NCBI RefSeq assembly: GCF_004341105.1
Contig: NZ_SLZK01000002.1
Span: 800,310-864,309 of the forward strand
Direction: 5' to 3'
DNA: 64,000 bases
DNA from: Rhizobium sp. BK418
Lineage (GTDB): Bacteria > Pseudomonadota > Alphaproteobacteria > Rhizobiales > Rhizobiaceae
The position numbers and the translations under genes are program-made. Shown here one piece after another: positions 8,504-18,983 of this stretch. Under the pieces are notes generated by a model, which made no database searches, was not told the origin of the DNA, and saw nothing but the letters and a program-made list of their open reading frames with translations. Every line of letters starts with the position of its first letter. The first letter of the stretch is position 1.

Positions 8504-9003
8504 CAGCACTATCCAGAGCTGAAAGTCTCGTTTCATGTCACCGATCGTCTCGTCGACATCGTTCAGGAAGGCTTCGATATTGCGCTCCGCAGCCACCGCT
8601 TTTCATTCGGAGATTCGACGCTCGTGCAGCGTAGCGCAATATGGGAAGCCCGCGCGACCAGAGGATATAGAGCCGGTTACAACGGTCATGCCAAGGCTCT
8701 CCGAGGAGCAATGGCGCCTTATCTCCTGTCACCGCGCGGAGGTCGTTGTAAAGCCTAAGCCTCAGCGCTTCATGGCGGCGGACGAACCGATGTGCTGCTG
8801 AAAGCCGCAGCAGTTGGAATGGGTATTACCATCCTTCCCACCGCGGTTTGTCACACGACCCGCGAGACTGCAGGCTGGTTCGTCTGCTGCCCGGCTGGAC
8901 GGGCGGCAATGTCACCACGGCACTTCTCATGCCGCATCGGCGCCGGCAGCTGTTGGCCGTGCGCGCAGTCGCTGAGTCCCTTACCGAGCGATTGGCGGGA
9001 TGA
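8504..9003 (+). pseudogene. LysR-family regulator remnant, multiply frameshifted
   Basis: Three frames together rebuild the substrate-binding half of a LysR regulator. QHYPELKVSFHVTDRLVDIV starts at 8504. KPARPEDIEPV..LSEEQWRLI..RFMAADEP continues in a second frame. Then LLKAAAVGMGITILPTAVC, and LVRLLPGWTGGNVTTALLMP running on to TERLAG with TGA at 9001-9003. The DNA-binding N-terminus is missing. At least three indels are needed, so it cannot encode a working protein. It sits between otsA and the convergent prfC, and its stop touches the prfC stop. Confidence 0.75.
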
Positions 9004-10587
9004 TCAGGCGGCCTTGGCCGCGTGATATTCCTTGATCGCTACCATCTTGATCGCCGGATAGCGCTCCGCCTCGTAACGCAGCGAGAAACTGTCCTGCGCC
9101 AGGAAGACTGGATCGCCGTCGAGATCGCGGGCGATATCGCCGCGCTTGACGGTCAGGAACTTGTCGAGATCCGCCGGCTGGTCGGACGAGATCCAGCGGC
9201 AGACGGAAAAGCGCGACATTTCGAAGGAGACCGGCAGCCCGTACTCGGCCATCAAGCGCTCTTTCAAGACGTCGAGCTGCAGCGCGCCGACGACACCGAC
9301 GATAGCAGGCGAGCCGTCTTCGGGCTGGAAGAGCTGGACCACGCCTTCCTCGGCCATCTGCTGTAGGGCTTCTTTCAGCTTCTTGGCCTTCATCGCATCT
9401 TCCAGCCGCACGCGGCGCAGAATTTCCGGCGAGAAGTTCGGCACTCCCTGGAAAACCAGGCTTTCACCTTCCGTCAGCGTATCGCCGATGCGCAGCGTGC
9501 CGTGGTTTGGAATGCCGACCACGTCACCGGCAAAGGCGGTATCCGCAAGCTGGCGCTGAGAGGCGAAAAAGAACTGCGGCGCGGTGAGACCGAGCTGCTT
9601 TCCGGTACGTGCCAGGCGGGCTTTCATACCGCGCTCCAGCTTGCCGGAGCAGATGCGGGCGAAGGCGATGCGGTCGCGGTGGTTCGGGTCCATGTTCGCC
9701 TGAATCTTGAAGACGAAGGCCGTCATCTTGTCTTCGGCGGCATGCACCGTGCGGATATCGGCGACCTGGTCGCGCGGCGGTGGCGCGAATTCGCCAAGCG
9801 CGTTGATGAGATCGCGAACGCCGAAATTGCGCAGCGCCGAGCCAAAGAAGACCGGCGTCATATGGCCTTCGAGGAAGGCTTCCCGATCGAAGGGACGGCA
9901 GGCTTCGATCGCCAGCTCGACTTCTTCGATGAAGGCGTCGCGCTCGTTTTCCGGCAGGCGGTCGGCGACGCTCTGCGGGCCGTTGACAGCGGTGACATCG
10001 ACTTCCGTGTCAGAACCGCGCACCGTATTTTCCTTCAGATGGTAGGAGCCGCAGAAGGTCTTGGAGCGGCCGATCGGCCAAGTAACCGGAGCGGTATCCA
10101 GCGCCAGCTTCTCTTCGACCTCATCCAGAATTTCGAAGGGATCGCGGCTTTCGCGGTCCATCTTGTTGATGAAGGTGATGATCGGGATGTCGCGCATGCG
10201 GCAGACTTCGAAGAGCTTCAGCGTACGCGGCTCGATACCCTTTGCGGCGTCGATGACCATGACGGCGGCATCCACCGCCGTCAGCGTGCGGTAGGTGTCG
10301 TCGGCGAAGTCTTCGTGACCCGGTGTGTCGAGAATATTGAAGACATTGTCGTTGTATTCGAAGGTCATGACGGACGTAACGACCGAGATGCCGCGTTCGC
10401 GTTCGATCTTCATCCAGTCCGAGCGGGTCTGCATGCGATCCTTCTTCGCCTTCACTTCGCCGGCGAGCTGGATGGCGCCGCCGAACAGCAGCAGCTTCTC
10501 GGTGAGCGTCGTCTTACCCGCGTCCGGGTGCGCAATAATAGCGAATGTGCGGCGGCGGGAAACCGCCTCGGCGAGACTTTCGGCCAT
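9004..10587 (-). CDS. prfC: Peptide chain release factor 3
   Basis: A 527-residue translational GTPase of normal RF3 length. The G1 loop AHPDAGKTTLTEKLL is near residues 19-33, DTPGHEDF forms G3, NKMDRE forms G4, and RTRSDWM...ERERGISV is the switch I region typical of RF3. RF3 recycles RF1 and RF2 from the ribosome after peptide release using GTP. It is transcribed alone, leftward, and divergent from dut. Confidence 0.95.
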   Translation of the reverse strand: MAESLAEAVSRRRTFAIIAHPDAGKTTLTEKLLLFGGAIQLAGEVKAKKDRMQTRSDWMKIERERGISVVTSVMTFEYNDNVFNILDTPGHEDFADDTYRTLTAVDAAVMVIDAAKGIEPRTLKLFEVCRMRDIPIITFINKMDRESRDPFEILDEVEEKLALDTAPVTWPIGRSKTFCGSYHLKENTVRGSDTEVDVTAVNGPQSVADRLPENERDAFIEEVELAIEACRPFDREAFLEGHMTPVFFGSALRNFGVRDLINALGEFAPPPRDQVADIRTVHAAEDKMTAFVFKIQANMDPNHRDRIAFARICSGKLERGMKARLARTGKQLGLTAPQFFFASQRQLADTAFAGDVVGIPNHGTLRIGDTLTEGESLVFQGVPNFSPEILRRVRLEDAMKAKKLKEALQQMAEEGVVQLFQPEDGSPAIVGVVGALQLDVLKERLMAEYGLPVSFEMSRFSVCRWISSDQPADLDKFLTVKRGDIARDLDGDPVFLAQDSFSLRYEAERYPAIKMVAIKEYHAAKAA

Positions 10588-10677
10588 GATGTGAATCCTG
10601 TGGAATTGCCGCGTATCTAGCGATTAAAGCGCGCCATTGCAATTGACCTTGCTGCACGAGGCACGAAGTAATGCCCC

Positions 10678-11148
10678 ATGACCATTCACACTGAGACCCA
10701 CCCGACCCTCAATCTGATCCGCCTGCCGAACGGCCAGGGCCTCGATCTGCCCGCCTATGAAACACGCGGTGCTGCTGGCATCGACCTGCGTGCGGCTATC
10801 GACGAGGACAAGCCGCTGGTGCTTTCGCCCGGCAAACGCGCGCTCGTGCCGACCGGCTTCGTCTTCGAAATCCCTGAGGGTTTCGAGGGCCAGGTTCGCC
10901 CTCGTTCCGGCCTCGCGGCCAAGAACGGTGTCACCTGTCTGAATGCACCCGGCACCGTCGATAGCGACTATCGCGGCGAAGTGAAGGTTATCCTCATCAA
11001 TCACGGCGAGGAGGAATTCACCATCACCCGCGGCATGCGGATCGCGCAGATGGTGATTGCGCCCTTCATCCAGGCTCGCATTGCCGAGGTCTCCGAGACG
11101 ACCGAAACCGCTCGGGGGGCTGGCGGTTTCGGCTCGACCGGCGTATGA
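10678..11148 (+). CDS. dut: Deoxyuridine 5'-triphosphate nucleotidohydrolase
   Basis: A 156-residue trimeric dUTPase carrying all five motifs: [20 protein letters not shown], the substrate-pocket [18 protein letters not shown], and the mobile C-terminal arm [11 protein letters not shown]. It hydrolyses dUTP to dUMP and pyrophosphate, preventing uracil incorporation and feeding dTMP synthesis. Its stop overlaps the start of the next acetyltransferase by four bases (ATGA), indicating co-translation. Confidence 0.95.
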   Translation: MTIHTETHPTLNLIRLPNGQGLDLPAYETRGAAGIDLRAAIDEDKPLVLSPGKRALVPTGFVFEIPEGFEGQVRPRSGLAAKNGVTCLNAPGTVDSDYRGEVKVILINHGEEEFTITRGMRIAQMVIAPFIQARIAEVSETTETARGAGGFGSTGV

Positions 11149-12038
11149 GCGCCTTCGACACGACCGGCCTTACCTTTCGGCAGGACTATTTCAACGATCC
11201 GACAGCCTGGGCCGCTCTCGTTTCCCTTCTCGACGATACGTTCGGCATCGATATCGATCCGCTGCGAGAGCTCGGCGGCGCGGATCCGACCAGCATGCCC
11301 TTCGGCTGGTTTACCGAGGAGGGCGTGCTTGCTGCCAACCTCTCGGCTTTTGCCATGCCCTTCGTCTTCAACGGCAGACTTATCAATGCGGCCGCATTGC
11401 AATCCGGTGCAGTCCGTCCGCCATGGCGGGGCCGCGGCCTGTACCGCGATGTGACGCGGAAGGCACTCGCCTGGTGCGAGGCTCAGAGTTTCGGTGTTGT
11501 CATCCTCTATACGGACAAGCCCGGTCTCTACGAGCCCTATGGCTTCCGTTCGCTGCCGCTTCACAAATATATCGGCGCTGCACCTGTCCCGGTCGGTTCC
11601 GCAACATCAAGGCCGCTGCAGCCGCGCGATGCCAATGATCTTGCCCTGCTTCAGGACTTGCTTGCGAGCCGAACGCCGGTTTCGCAGACGCTCGCCGTCG
11701 CCAGCAGCCCGGCGATGTTTCTCATCAACACACAGTTCGACCCCAATATCCGCCTCAGCTATCTGGAAGAGAGCAAAGCCGCCATTGCATGGAAGATGGC
11801 GGCTTCAGGACATTTCATCCTTCTCGATGTCGTCGCGCCCGAAATCCCGTCACTTGCGGCAATCCTTGCCGGCCTCAGGGTAGAGGCGAGGTCTGTCGAA
11901 ACGCTCTTTCGGCCAGACAGGCTCGGCTGGTCCGGCGAGGCAGTTCCTTACGGAGGCGAAACGCGGCTGATGTTGCGCGGGATGGAAGAGGTGAGGCTCG
12001 ATCACCCCGCAATGCTTTCGCCGATGGCGGATTTCTGA
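11145..12038 (+). CDS. GNAT-family acetyltransferase, Eis-like layout
   Basis: A 297-residue protein. The N-terminal half has the GNAT acetyl-CoA loop in [21 protein letters not shown] and a following [24 protein letters not shown] strand. The C-terminal half resembles a second acetyltransferase-like or sterol-carrier-like domain as in Eis-type enzymes. It is co-translated with dut (four-base overlap). The acceptor substrate is unknown. It ends two bases before the convergent Lrp regulator gene. Confidence 0.75.
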   Translation: MSAFDTTGLTFRQDYFNDPTAWAALVSLLDDTFGIDIDPLRELGGADPTSMPFGWFTEEGVLAANLSAFAMPFVFNGRLINAAALQSGAVRPPWRGRGLYRDVTRKALAWCEAQSFGVVILYTDKPGLYEPYGFRSLPLHKYIGAAPVPVGSATSRPLQPRDANDLALLQDLLASRTPVSQTLAVASSPAMFLINTQFDPNIRLSYLEESKAAIAWKMAASGHFILLDVVAPEIPSLAAILAGLRVEARSVETLFRPDRLGWSGEAVPYGGETRLMLRGMEEVRLDHPAMLSPMADF

Positions 12039-12040
12039 GA

Positions 12041-12508
12041 TCACTTTTTCCGTATCAGCGGCGGCAGACGGCGCTTGACCGGCGAGGACTTGATCATCGA
12101 CGTGTTGGTTTCCGCCCGCTCGGCCACTTTGTCGAGAATGCTGTCGAGTTCGCCCATGGAACGAACGACGAGACGGGCGATGAAACAATCGTCTCCCGTT
12201 ACCTTGTCGCATTCGATAAATTCCGGCGTGTCCTGGATAATCCGTTCGACGATATGGAGTTGGCCTGGCAGCGGGCGCACCCGCACGATCGCCTGAAGCG
12301 GGTAGCCAATTGCGGCCGGATCGAGATCAATGGTGAAGAGCGTCACGACACCGCGATCCTCAAGCCGTCGCAGACGTTCCGCTGCACTTGGCGAAGAAAG
12401 TCCTACAGCCTGAGCGAGTTCTTTTAGGGAAATACGCGAATTTCCAGCCAGCGCCTCTATCATTGCGCGGTCAATATCGTCGACTGCCTGCATCTCGTTA
12501 GCCAACAT
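12041..12508 (-). CDS. Lrp/AsnC-family transcriptional regulator
   Basis: A 155-residue regulator. The N-terminal helix-turn-helix DIDRAMIEALAGNSRISLKELAQAVGLSS is followed by a RAM ligand domain (about 75-145). The start at 12508 (MLANEMQAV) is preferred over ATG 12526, because the strand reads AGGAG eight bases before it. It is divergent from the EamA permease with a 96-base shared promoter region, which suggests it controls that exporter in response to an amino acid, as is common for Lrp-permease pairs. Confidence 0.88.
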   Translation of the reverse strand: MLANEMQAVDDIDRAMIEALAGNSRISLKELAQAVGLSSPSAAERLRRLEDRGVVTLFTIDLDPAAIGYPLQAIVRVRPLPGQLHIVERIIQDTPEFIECDKVTGDDCFIARLVVRSMGELDSILDKVAERAETNTSMIKSSPVKRRLPPLIRKK

Positions 12509-12604
12509 GGCAAAAACTCCTAACAAGATTAGGTTTATCCAGCCTTTCCCTTTCTTAGCTTATAGAAAATGCTGCGATGCCGCAATACAATTTCCCGCTA
12601 ACGA

Positions 12605-13519
12605 ATGGAGATGGCGATGCAGGCTGAAATCAGAAGAGGCACAGTGGAGATGACGGCAGCGATGTTGATCTCGGGAACGATCGGCTGGTTCGTCGTCATG
12701 TCTGGCCAGCCCGTCAGTAGCGTGGTCTTCTGGCGCTGCTTTTTCGGTGCGTTGACCCTGCTCGTCATCTGCGCCGCGCTTGGCCTGTTCAGGCCTGGCA
12801 TCATCGGCCTGCGTGCGTTCGGTATTGCCGTCTTCGGCGGCGTCGCCATCGTTTCCAACTGGCTTCTGCTGTTCGTCTCCTATTCACACGCGTCTATCTC
12901 GATTGCGACCACAGTCTACAATACGCAGCCCTTCATGCTGCTTGCGCTTGGCGCGCTGTTCCTCGGCGAGAAGATCACAGCTACCAAGCTCTTCTGGCTC
13001 GGGCTTTCCTTCAGCGGCATGGCTGTCATCGTCGAGGCGAAGCCGCAAGCTGATGCCATCTCAGGCAGTTACGGTCTCGGCATCCTGATGGCGCTTGGCG
13101 CTGCCTTCTTCTATGCGCTCGCTGCACTTGCCGCCAAGTGGTTGCGCGGTACGCCGCCGCATCTGATCGCGCTGATCCAGGTTTCAACCGGCATTGTCAT
13201 GCTGGCACCGATGACCGATTTTAAGAATCTTCCGGTCGATGCAGGATCATGGCTGATCTTGACCGCCGTCGGCGTCATCCACACCGGCCTCATGTATGTG
13301 CTGCTCTATGGCGCGATCCAGAAGCTGCCGACGCATCTGACGGGTGCTCTATCCTTCATCTATCCGGTCGCCGCCATTCTGGTCGACCGCCTTGCCTTCG
13401 GCCACGCATTACAGCCGATGCAGATCGCTGGGGCGGTGGTCATTCTGCTTGCCGCCGCAGGCATGAATCTCGGCTGGTCGCCAGGCCGGCTCGTTCGCCT
13501 GCCGGCGACCAGAAGCTAA
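12605..13519 (+). CDS. EamA/DMT-superfamily permease
   Basis: About 304 residues with ten predicted membrane segments in two EamA repeats (roughly 15-150 and 165-295). The repeat signature YNTQPFMLLALGALFLGEKIT ends the first half (ALFLGEKIT is the usual end) and YPVAAILVDRL ends the second. Such proteins export metabolites or amino acids. Three in-frame ATGs (12605, 12611, 12617) lie together and GGAG overlaps the first, so the real start may be 12611 or 12617. It is divergently paired with an Lrp-type regulator. Confidence 0.85.
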   Translation: MEMAMQAEIRRGTVEMTAAMLISGTIGWFVVMSGQPVSSVVFWRCFFGALTLLVICAALGLFRPGIIGLRAFGIAVFGGVAIVSNWLLLFVSYSHASISIATTVYNTQPFMLLALGALFLGEKITATKLFWLGLSFSGMAVIVEAKPQADAISGSYGLGILMALGAAFFYALAALAAKWLRGTPPHLIALIQVSTGIVMLAPMTDFKNLPVDAGSWLILTAVGVIHTGLMYVLLYGAIQKLPTHLTGALSFIYPVAAILVDRLAFGHALQPMQIAGAVVILLAAAGMNLGWSPGRLVRLPATRS

Positions 13520-13523
13520 GCGA

Positions 13524-14042
13524 TTACTTCTGCTGGCGTGTCGTTTCGAACAGGAACCAGACGCGACGTTCGCTCTGGTCGATCCAATTCTCGATCAGGC
13601 TGGCAGTCGCAACGTCATTGTGTTCGTCGCAGACTTCATGCACTTCGCGCAGGATGGAGACGAGCTGAAGATTGTCTTCGCGGAGTTCCGAGAGCATGTC
13701 CTCAGGGGTGACATAATCTGCATCATTGTCCGGAATGCGCTGCTGACGGGCGATCTGGCCGATCGAGCGCAGCGTTGTGCCGCCGATCTTGCGGGCGCGC
13801 TCAGCAACTTCGTCCGTCATGTCAAAAATCTGCTCTGCCTGCTCGTCGAGCAGCAGATGGTAGTCACGGAAATGTGGACCGGACATGTGCCAATGGAAAT
13901 TCTTGGTCTTCACGTAGAGCGCGAAGACATCGGCGAGCATCGCGGTCAATGCGGCCGAGATATCGGTGATCGCGTTGGTCGGCAGGTCGGAAGGAGTCTT
14001 GAGCGGCGAACGTCTGCGGGCTTCAGCTGAGGTAGGCGACAT
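13524..14042 (-). CDS. dps: Dps-family ferritin-like DNA-protection protein
   Basis: A 172-residue protein with the Dps four-helix fold. FALYVKTKNFHWHMSGPHF and DYHLLLDEQAEQIFDMTDEVAERARKIG hold the ferroxidase ligands (His, Asp, Glu) of the dodecamer interface. The start at 14042 follows AAGGAGAG. Dps oxidises iron with peroxide and protects DNA in starvation and oxidative stress. The N-terminal MSPTSAEARRRSPLK is basic and could bind DNA. It is convergent with the EamA permease gene and transcribed alone. Confidence 0.88.
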   Translation of the reverse strand: MSPTSAEARRRSPLKTPSDLPTNAITDISAALTAMLADVFALYVKTKNFHWHMSGPHFRDYHLLLDEQAEQIFDMTDEVAERARKIGGTTLRSIGQIARQQRIPDNDADYVTPEDMLSELREDNLQLVSILREVHEVCDEHNDVATASLIENWIDQSERRVWFLFETTRQQK

Positions 14043-14273
14043 GCATTCTCTCCTTGGTGATGAAATCCTTCTGCGCCGACGGCTTGGGGGAGGCCGCGGC
14101 AGGCCGTATCTACGGCCGCTTGCAAGGAGAAAATAGCAAGGCCGGGTCACTTGCCAAGTAGATCATGGTCCAGCCCACCTATTCTTTATGGTTATGGACA
14201 GATCAGCACGAGGCGATTGATGAAGCCCACCTGGCGCCCTATAGGAAGATGACACAATCTCTTGGATCCGAAG

Positions 14274-14891
14274 ATGAGCCTTGCCGCCCTGATCGCCTAC
14301 GCTGGCGCCCTGTTCATCGCCGCCGCCATTCCCGGCCCAGGAATCACGGCGATCGTCGCACGTGCGCTCGGTTCGAACTTCCGCGAGACCTTCTTCATGG
14401 GCCTCGGTCTGGTGCTCGGCGACATGACCTATCTGACCGCCGTTATCCTCGGCCTTGCCTTCGTGGCACAGACCTTCACCGAGATATTTCTCGTCATCAA
14501 GATCGCCGGTGCGCTCTATCTCGGCTATATCGCCTGGAAGCTCTGGACTGCCGGCCTGCTGCCGCAGGATATCGCCGCGAAAAAATCCAGCAGCGCTGGC
14601 ATGTCCTTCCTGTCCGGCCTGCTGGTGACGCTCGGAAATCCGAAGACCATGCTCTTCTATGTGGCGCTTGTGCCAACGCTGATTGATCTCAACAGCGTCG
14701 GAATGCGCGAATATGTCATACTGCTCGCCATCACTTTCATGGTGCTGATGATCGTGCTCATTCCCTATATGCTGCTTGCCTCGCGCGCCCGCACGATGCT
14801 GAAGCAGCCGCGCGCATTGCAGACGCTGAACCGCGTTGCAGCAAGCATCCTGGCGGGCACGGCGGCCTTCATCGCCACCCGTGCGGCCTGA
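14274..14891 (+). CDS. LysE/RhtB-family amino-acid exporter
   Basis: A 205-residue membrane protein with about six hydrophobic segments. ALFIAAAIPGPGITAIVARAL is the family signature at the N-terminus (the AIPGPG turn is diagnostic), and GALYLGYIAWKLW and GLLVTLGNPKTMLFY are also typical. LysE/RhtB proteins export amino acids such as lysine or homoserine. ATG 14274 is preferred. A TTG at 14262 is possible but has no Shine-Dalgarno at proper distance. It precedes cysK by about 140 bases and is probably separate. Confidence 0.85.
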   Translation: MSLAALIAYAGALFIAAAIPGPGITAIVARALGSNFRETFFMGLGLVLGDMTYLTAVILGLAFVAQTFTEIFLVIKIAGALYLGYIAWKLWTAGLLPQDIAAKKSSSAGMSFLSGLLVTLGNPKTMLFYVALVPTLIDLNSVGMREYVILLAITFMVLMIVLIPYMLLASRARTMLKQPRALQTLNRVAASILAGTAAFIATRAA

Positions 14892-15034
14892 AATAAACAT
14901 TCGGCAACGAATGGGTTTCAAAGGATTTTTTCTCTGGCTTGCGCGAGTGGCGGATGAAGCCACTCTGGCCTCACCGCCCGTTTGACCCTATTCTCTCCGC
15001 AGATTTCAGAATGGATTTCATAGGGAGAGCACCC

Positions 15035-15997
<963 letters not shown>

Positions 15998-16075
15998 GCG
16001 AATAGCGAATAGCGAATAGCGAATAGCGAATAGCGAATAGCGAATAGCGAATAGCGAATAGCGAATAGCGAATAG
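15998..16075. repeat. Heptanucleotide tandem array, 11 copies of GCGAATA
   Basis: Directly after the cysK stop, the 7-base unit GCGAATA is repeated 11 times without a mismatch (77 bases, 15998-16074, plus a following G). It is followed by inverted copies on the comM side. Perfect short-unit arrays are prone to slippage, so copy number may vary between strains. Confidence 0.95.
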
Positions 16076-16137
16076 TCTGAAGAGCTGCTCGGTATCGGCA
16101 ACCTTTATCTATTCGCTATTCGCCACGCCCTATTCGC
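16061..16137. terminator. Candidate bidirectional hairpin built from heptamer copies
   Basis: The last 15 bases of the array (16061-16075) are an exact reverse complement of 16109-16123 (CTATTCGCTATTCGC), with a 33-base loop. A third inverted copy lies at 16130-16137. It sits between the convergent stops of cysK and comM and could slow or end transcription from both sides. There is no T-run, so termination is inferred from position and stem strength only. Confidence 0.45.
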
Positions 16138-16145
16138 TTCTCTCT

Positions 16146-17678
16146 TCAAGCTGCCGCCGTCAGCCTCTCGCCGGCCACGCGATACGAAATCGCCTCTGCC
16201 AGATGGATACGGCCAACGGTGTCCTTGCCGTCGAGATCGGCAAGCGTACGGGCAACCTTCAGGACGCGGTGATAACCGCGGGCGGAAAACTTCATCTTAT
16301 CTGCGGCATCGCGCAATAGCTGCAATCCTGCTGCATCCGGCTCAGCAAATTTTTCGATCATCGCGGTCGAACAGCCGGCATTGGTGGAAATCCCCGAGGC
16401 GCCCGCAGCGGCATAACGCTCGCGCTGAATGTCGCGGGCTCGCGCAACGCGTCTTGCGACATCCGCGCTCGTTTCCGCCGTTGTCGGCCGGATGAGGTCG
16501 GCGGCAGAAACGGCCGGCACGTCAATGCGGATATCGATGCGGTCCATCAATGGTCCGGAGATGCGGGCCTGATAGTCGGTCATGCAACGCGGCCCGCGGG
16601 CGCAGGTATGGCCAGGCTCGCCCGCCATGCCGCAACGGCACGGGTTCATGGCCGCAACGAGCTGAATGCGTGCCGGATAGGAGACGCGGTGATTGGCCCG
16701 CGCGATGATGCATTCGCCGCTCTCCAGCGGTTGGCGCAGAGCATCAAGCACCTGGGGCGCAAATTCCGGAAACTCGTCGAGGAAGAGCACGCCGTGGTGA
16801 GCAAGCGAGGCTTCGCCTGGTCGGGCACGCAGCCCGCCCCCGATGAGGGCTGCCATGGTCGCCGAATGGTGCGGTGTTCGAAACGGCCGGCGATCCGAGA
16901 GCTTGCCGCCGGACAGTTGGCCGGCGATGGATTGGATCATCGAGACTTCGAGTAACTCGGCTGCTGAAAGCGGCGGCAGGATAGACGGCAGCCTAGAGGC
17001 CAGCATCGACTTGCCGGAACCGGGCGGCCCAACCATCAGAAGATTATGGCCGCCGGCGGCGGCTACTTCGAGCGCCCGCTTCGCGCTTTCCTGTCCTTTG
17101 ATCTCGGAAAGGTCGGGCAGGTTTGCCGCGTTGGGACGAATGGATGGTTCCGGACGCGAGAGGATCTGCGTACCGCGGAAATGATTGGCAAGCGCAATCA
17201 GGCTGCGCGGCGCCAGGATATCGACCTCAGGACCCGCCCAAGCGGCTTCCGCACCGCTTTCAGCTGGACAGATCAAGCCCTTTCCGGTGGCGTTCGCTCC
17301 AATGGCAGCCGGAAGCGCGCCAGCGATCGCGGCAATCGTGCCATCGAGATTGAGTTCGCCGACAACGACATAATCAGACAAGGCATCCGCTGGAATGGCG
17401 CCGAGTGCTGCCATCAGGCCGAGTGCGATGGCCAAATCGAAATGACTGCCTTCTTTTGGAAGATCGGCAGGCGCGAGATTGACTGTCACGCGCTTTGCTG
17501 GCAGTGCGAGACCCGAGGCATGCAAGGCTGCCTGTACCCGCTCGCGGCTTTCGGCCACCGCCTTGTCCGGCAGGCCGACGATCTGGATTCCCATTTTGCC
17601 GGGAGCAACCATCACCTGGACTTCGACCGGCACACCTTCAATACCCTGAAACGCCACCGTACTGACGCGCGCGACCAT
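16146..17678 (-). CDS. comM: YifB/ComM family Mg-chelatase-like AAA+ ATPase
   Basis: A 510-residue protein of usual length with three parts. An N-terminal ChlI/Lon-protease-like domain (about 1-125) precedes an AAA+ module with Walker A GPPGSGKSMLASRLPS and Walker B GVLFLDEFPEF, which runs into PCRCGMAGEPGHTC. The C-terminal Mg-chelatase helical domain follows (ISGPLMDRIDIRID onward). ComM is a hexameric helicase promoting branch migration in natural transformation. Outside competent species its role is less clear. It is convergent with cysK. Confidence 0.9.
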   Translation of the reverse strand: MVARVSTVAFQGIEGVPVEVQVMVAPGKMGIQIVGLPDKAVAESRERVQAALHASGLALPAKRVTVNLAPADLPKEGSHFDLAIALGLMAALGAIPADALSDYVVVGELNLDGTIAAIAGALPAAIGANATGKGLICPAESGAEAAWAGPEVDILAPRSLIALANHFRGTQILSRPEPSIRPNAANLPDLSEIKGQESAKRALEVAAAGGHNLLMVGPPGSGKSMLASRLPSILPPLSAAELLEVSMIQSIAGQLSGGKLSDRRPFRTPHHSATMAALIGGGLRARPGEASLAHHGVLFLDEFPEFAPQVLDALRQPLESGECIIARANHRVSYPARIQLVAAMNPCRCGMAGEPGHTCARGPRCMTDYQARISGPLMDRIDIRIDVPAVSAADLIRPTTAETSADVARRVARARDIQRERYAAAGASGISTNAGCSTAMIEKFAEPDAAGLQLLRDAADKMKFSARGYHRVLKVARTLADLDGKDTVGRIHLAEAISYRVAGERLTAAA

Positions 17679-17938
17679 GCCCCTGCCCCGTATTATTTAC
17701 ACCCCGCCTATGAAGGCGGTCACAACTTGGCATGGAACTCAGAATAAAACAAGAACGATGAGCGAACGGATTCGCCTATCAACTGCAATCAAATTGCGAC
17801 GGGTTGTAAAGTTGGAACGAAGGCGATCAAACGCGGAACGCCTTTTTCGGGCACAAACTGCTGTGCTCTGTTGCTTGAGTTTCCCTTTTTCGCGCAATTC
17901 CAAACACAAAATAGCTCGAGACTTTTGCCGGAATTGCT

Positions 17939-18886
17939 TCAGGCGCGCTTACGCTCGATGGCATCCCAAAGCAGGCTTGCGATATCGGCGCCGCCGAATT
18001 TTTTCACTTCGCGGATGCCGGTCGGAGACGTCACGTTAATCTCGGTCATGTAATCGCCGATCACATCGATGCCGACGAGCAGGAAGCCCCGTGCGCGGAG
18101 AGCCGGACCAATGCGCTCGCAGATTTCCTTCTCGCGCGCCGTCAGTTCGGTCGGCTCGGCGCGGCCGCCGACATGCATGTTGGAGCGGCTGTCATGCTCT
18201 GCCGGGACGCGGTTGATAGCGCCGGCAAATTCACCGTCGACAAGAATGATGCGTTTGTCGCCCTTGCGCACATCAGGCAGATACTGCTGGGCGATAAAGG
18301 GCTCGCGGAAGAGCTGGCCGAACATCTCGAGCAGCGAGGACAGGTTGCGGTCGTCCCTGGTGGAATGGAAAACGCCGGCGCCGCCATTGCCGTAGAGTGG
18401 CTTCAGGATGATATCGCCCAGTTCGTCGCGGAAGCGGCGGATCTCAGCGGGATCCTTGGTGATCAGCGTCTTCGGCATCAGGTCGGAAAATTCGGTGACG
18501 AAGATCTTTTCCGGCGAATTGCGCACCCAGGCCGGATCGTTGACGACGAGCGTCTTCGGATGGATGCGCTCCAGAAGATGAGTCGAGGTGATATAGGCCA
18601 TGTCGAAGGGTGGGTCCTGGCGCAGCAGGACGACATCCATGGTCGACAGGTCGACACGCTCCGGCGCGCCCAGCTCATAGTGGTCGCCCTTTACATCGCG
18701 CAGCACCATCGGCTCGACGGACGCATAGAGCTTGCCGTCGCGGAAGCTCAGGCGCTCTGGCGTGTAATGGAAGAGTTTGTAGCCGCGCGCCTGCGCCTCA
18801 ATACTCATGGCGAAGGTGGAATCGCCAGCGATATTGATGCCGGCGACATGGTCCATCTGGACCGCTACATTCTTGATCTTGGCCAT
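17939..18886 (-). CDS. gshB: Glutathione synthase
   Basis: A 315-residue ATP-grasp enzyme joining gamma-glutamylcysteine and glycine. The family start [20 protein letters not shown], the ATP-binding [16 protein letters not shown], and the C-terminal [12 protein letters not shown] (metal and ATP ligands) are present. Start 18886 (MAKIKN) is preferred to ATG 18892, because AAGGGA lies about five bases upstream of it and would touch the earlier codon. The 260-base gap toward comM contains no gene; an imperfect AAGGCG/CGCCTT stem followed by TTT is visible near 17820-17850. Confidence 0.93.
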   Translation of the reverse strand: MAKIKNVAVQMDHVAGINIAGDSTFAMSIEAQARGYKLFHYTPERLSFRDGKLYASVEPMVLRDVKGDHYELGAPERVDLSTMDVVLLRQDPPFDMAYITSTHLLERIHPKTLVVNDPAWVRNSPEKIFVTEFSDLMPKTLITKDPAEIRRFRDELGDIILKPLYGNGGAGVFHSTRDDRNLSSLLEMFGQLFREPFIAQQYLPDVRKGDKRIILVDGEFAGAINRVPAEHDSRSNMHVGGRAEPTELTAREKEICERIGPALRARGFLLVGIDVIGDYMTEINVTSPTGIREVKKFGGADIASLLWDAIERKRA

Positions 18887-18983
18887 TTCCATCCCTTGAG
18901 CTGATGCCGCCCAGATGTAGGTCGGTCAGGCATCAAACGCAACGGCAATCAAACGCCTCGGGAAACTTCAGCGCGCGCTATTT

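Noticed and set aside
9502..10620. 372-codon plus-strand frame across prfC
   Set aside because: Antisense shadow of an intact RF3.
15998..16137. Repeats considered as a CRISPR array
   Set aside because: The unit is 7 bases with no spacers. It is a tandem array, and there are no cas genes in the window.
17815..17855. AAGGCG/CGCCTT stem followed by TTTTT between comM and gshB
   Set aside because: No plus-strand gene ends here and the minus-strand side lacks a T-run after the stem, so I do not list it as a terminator.
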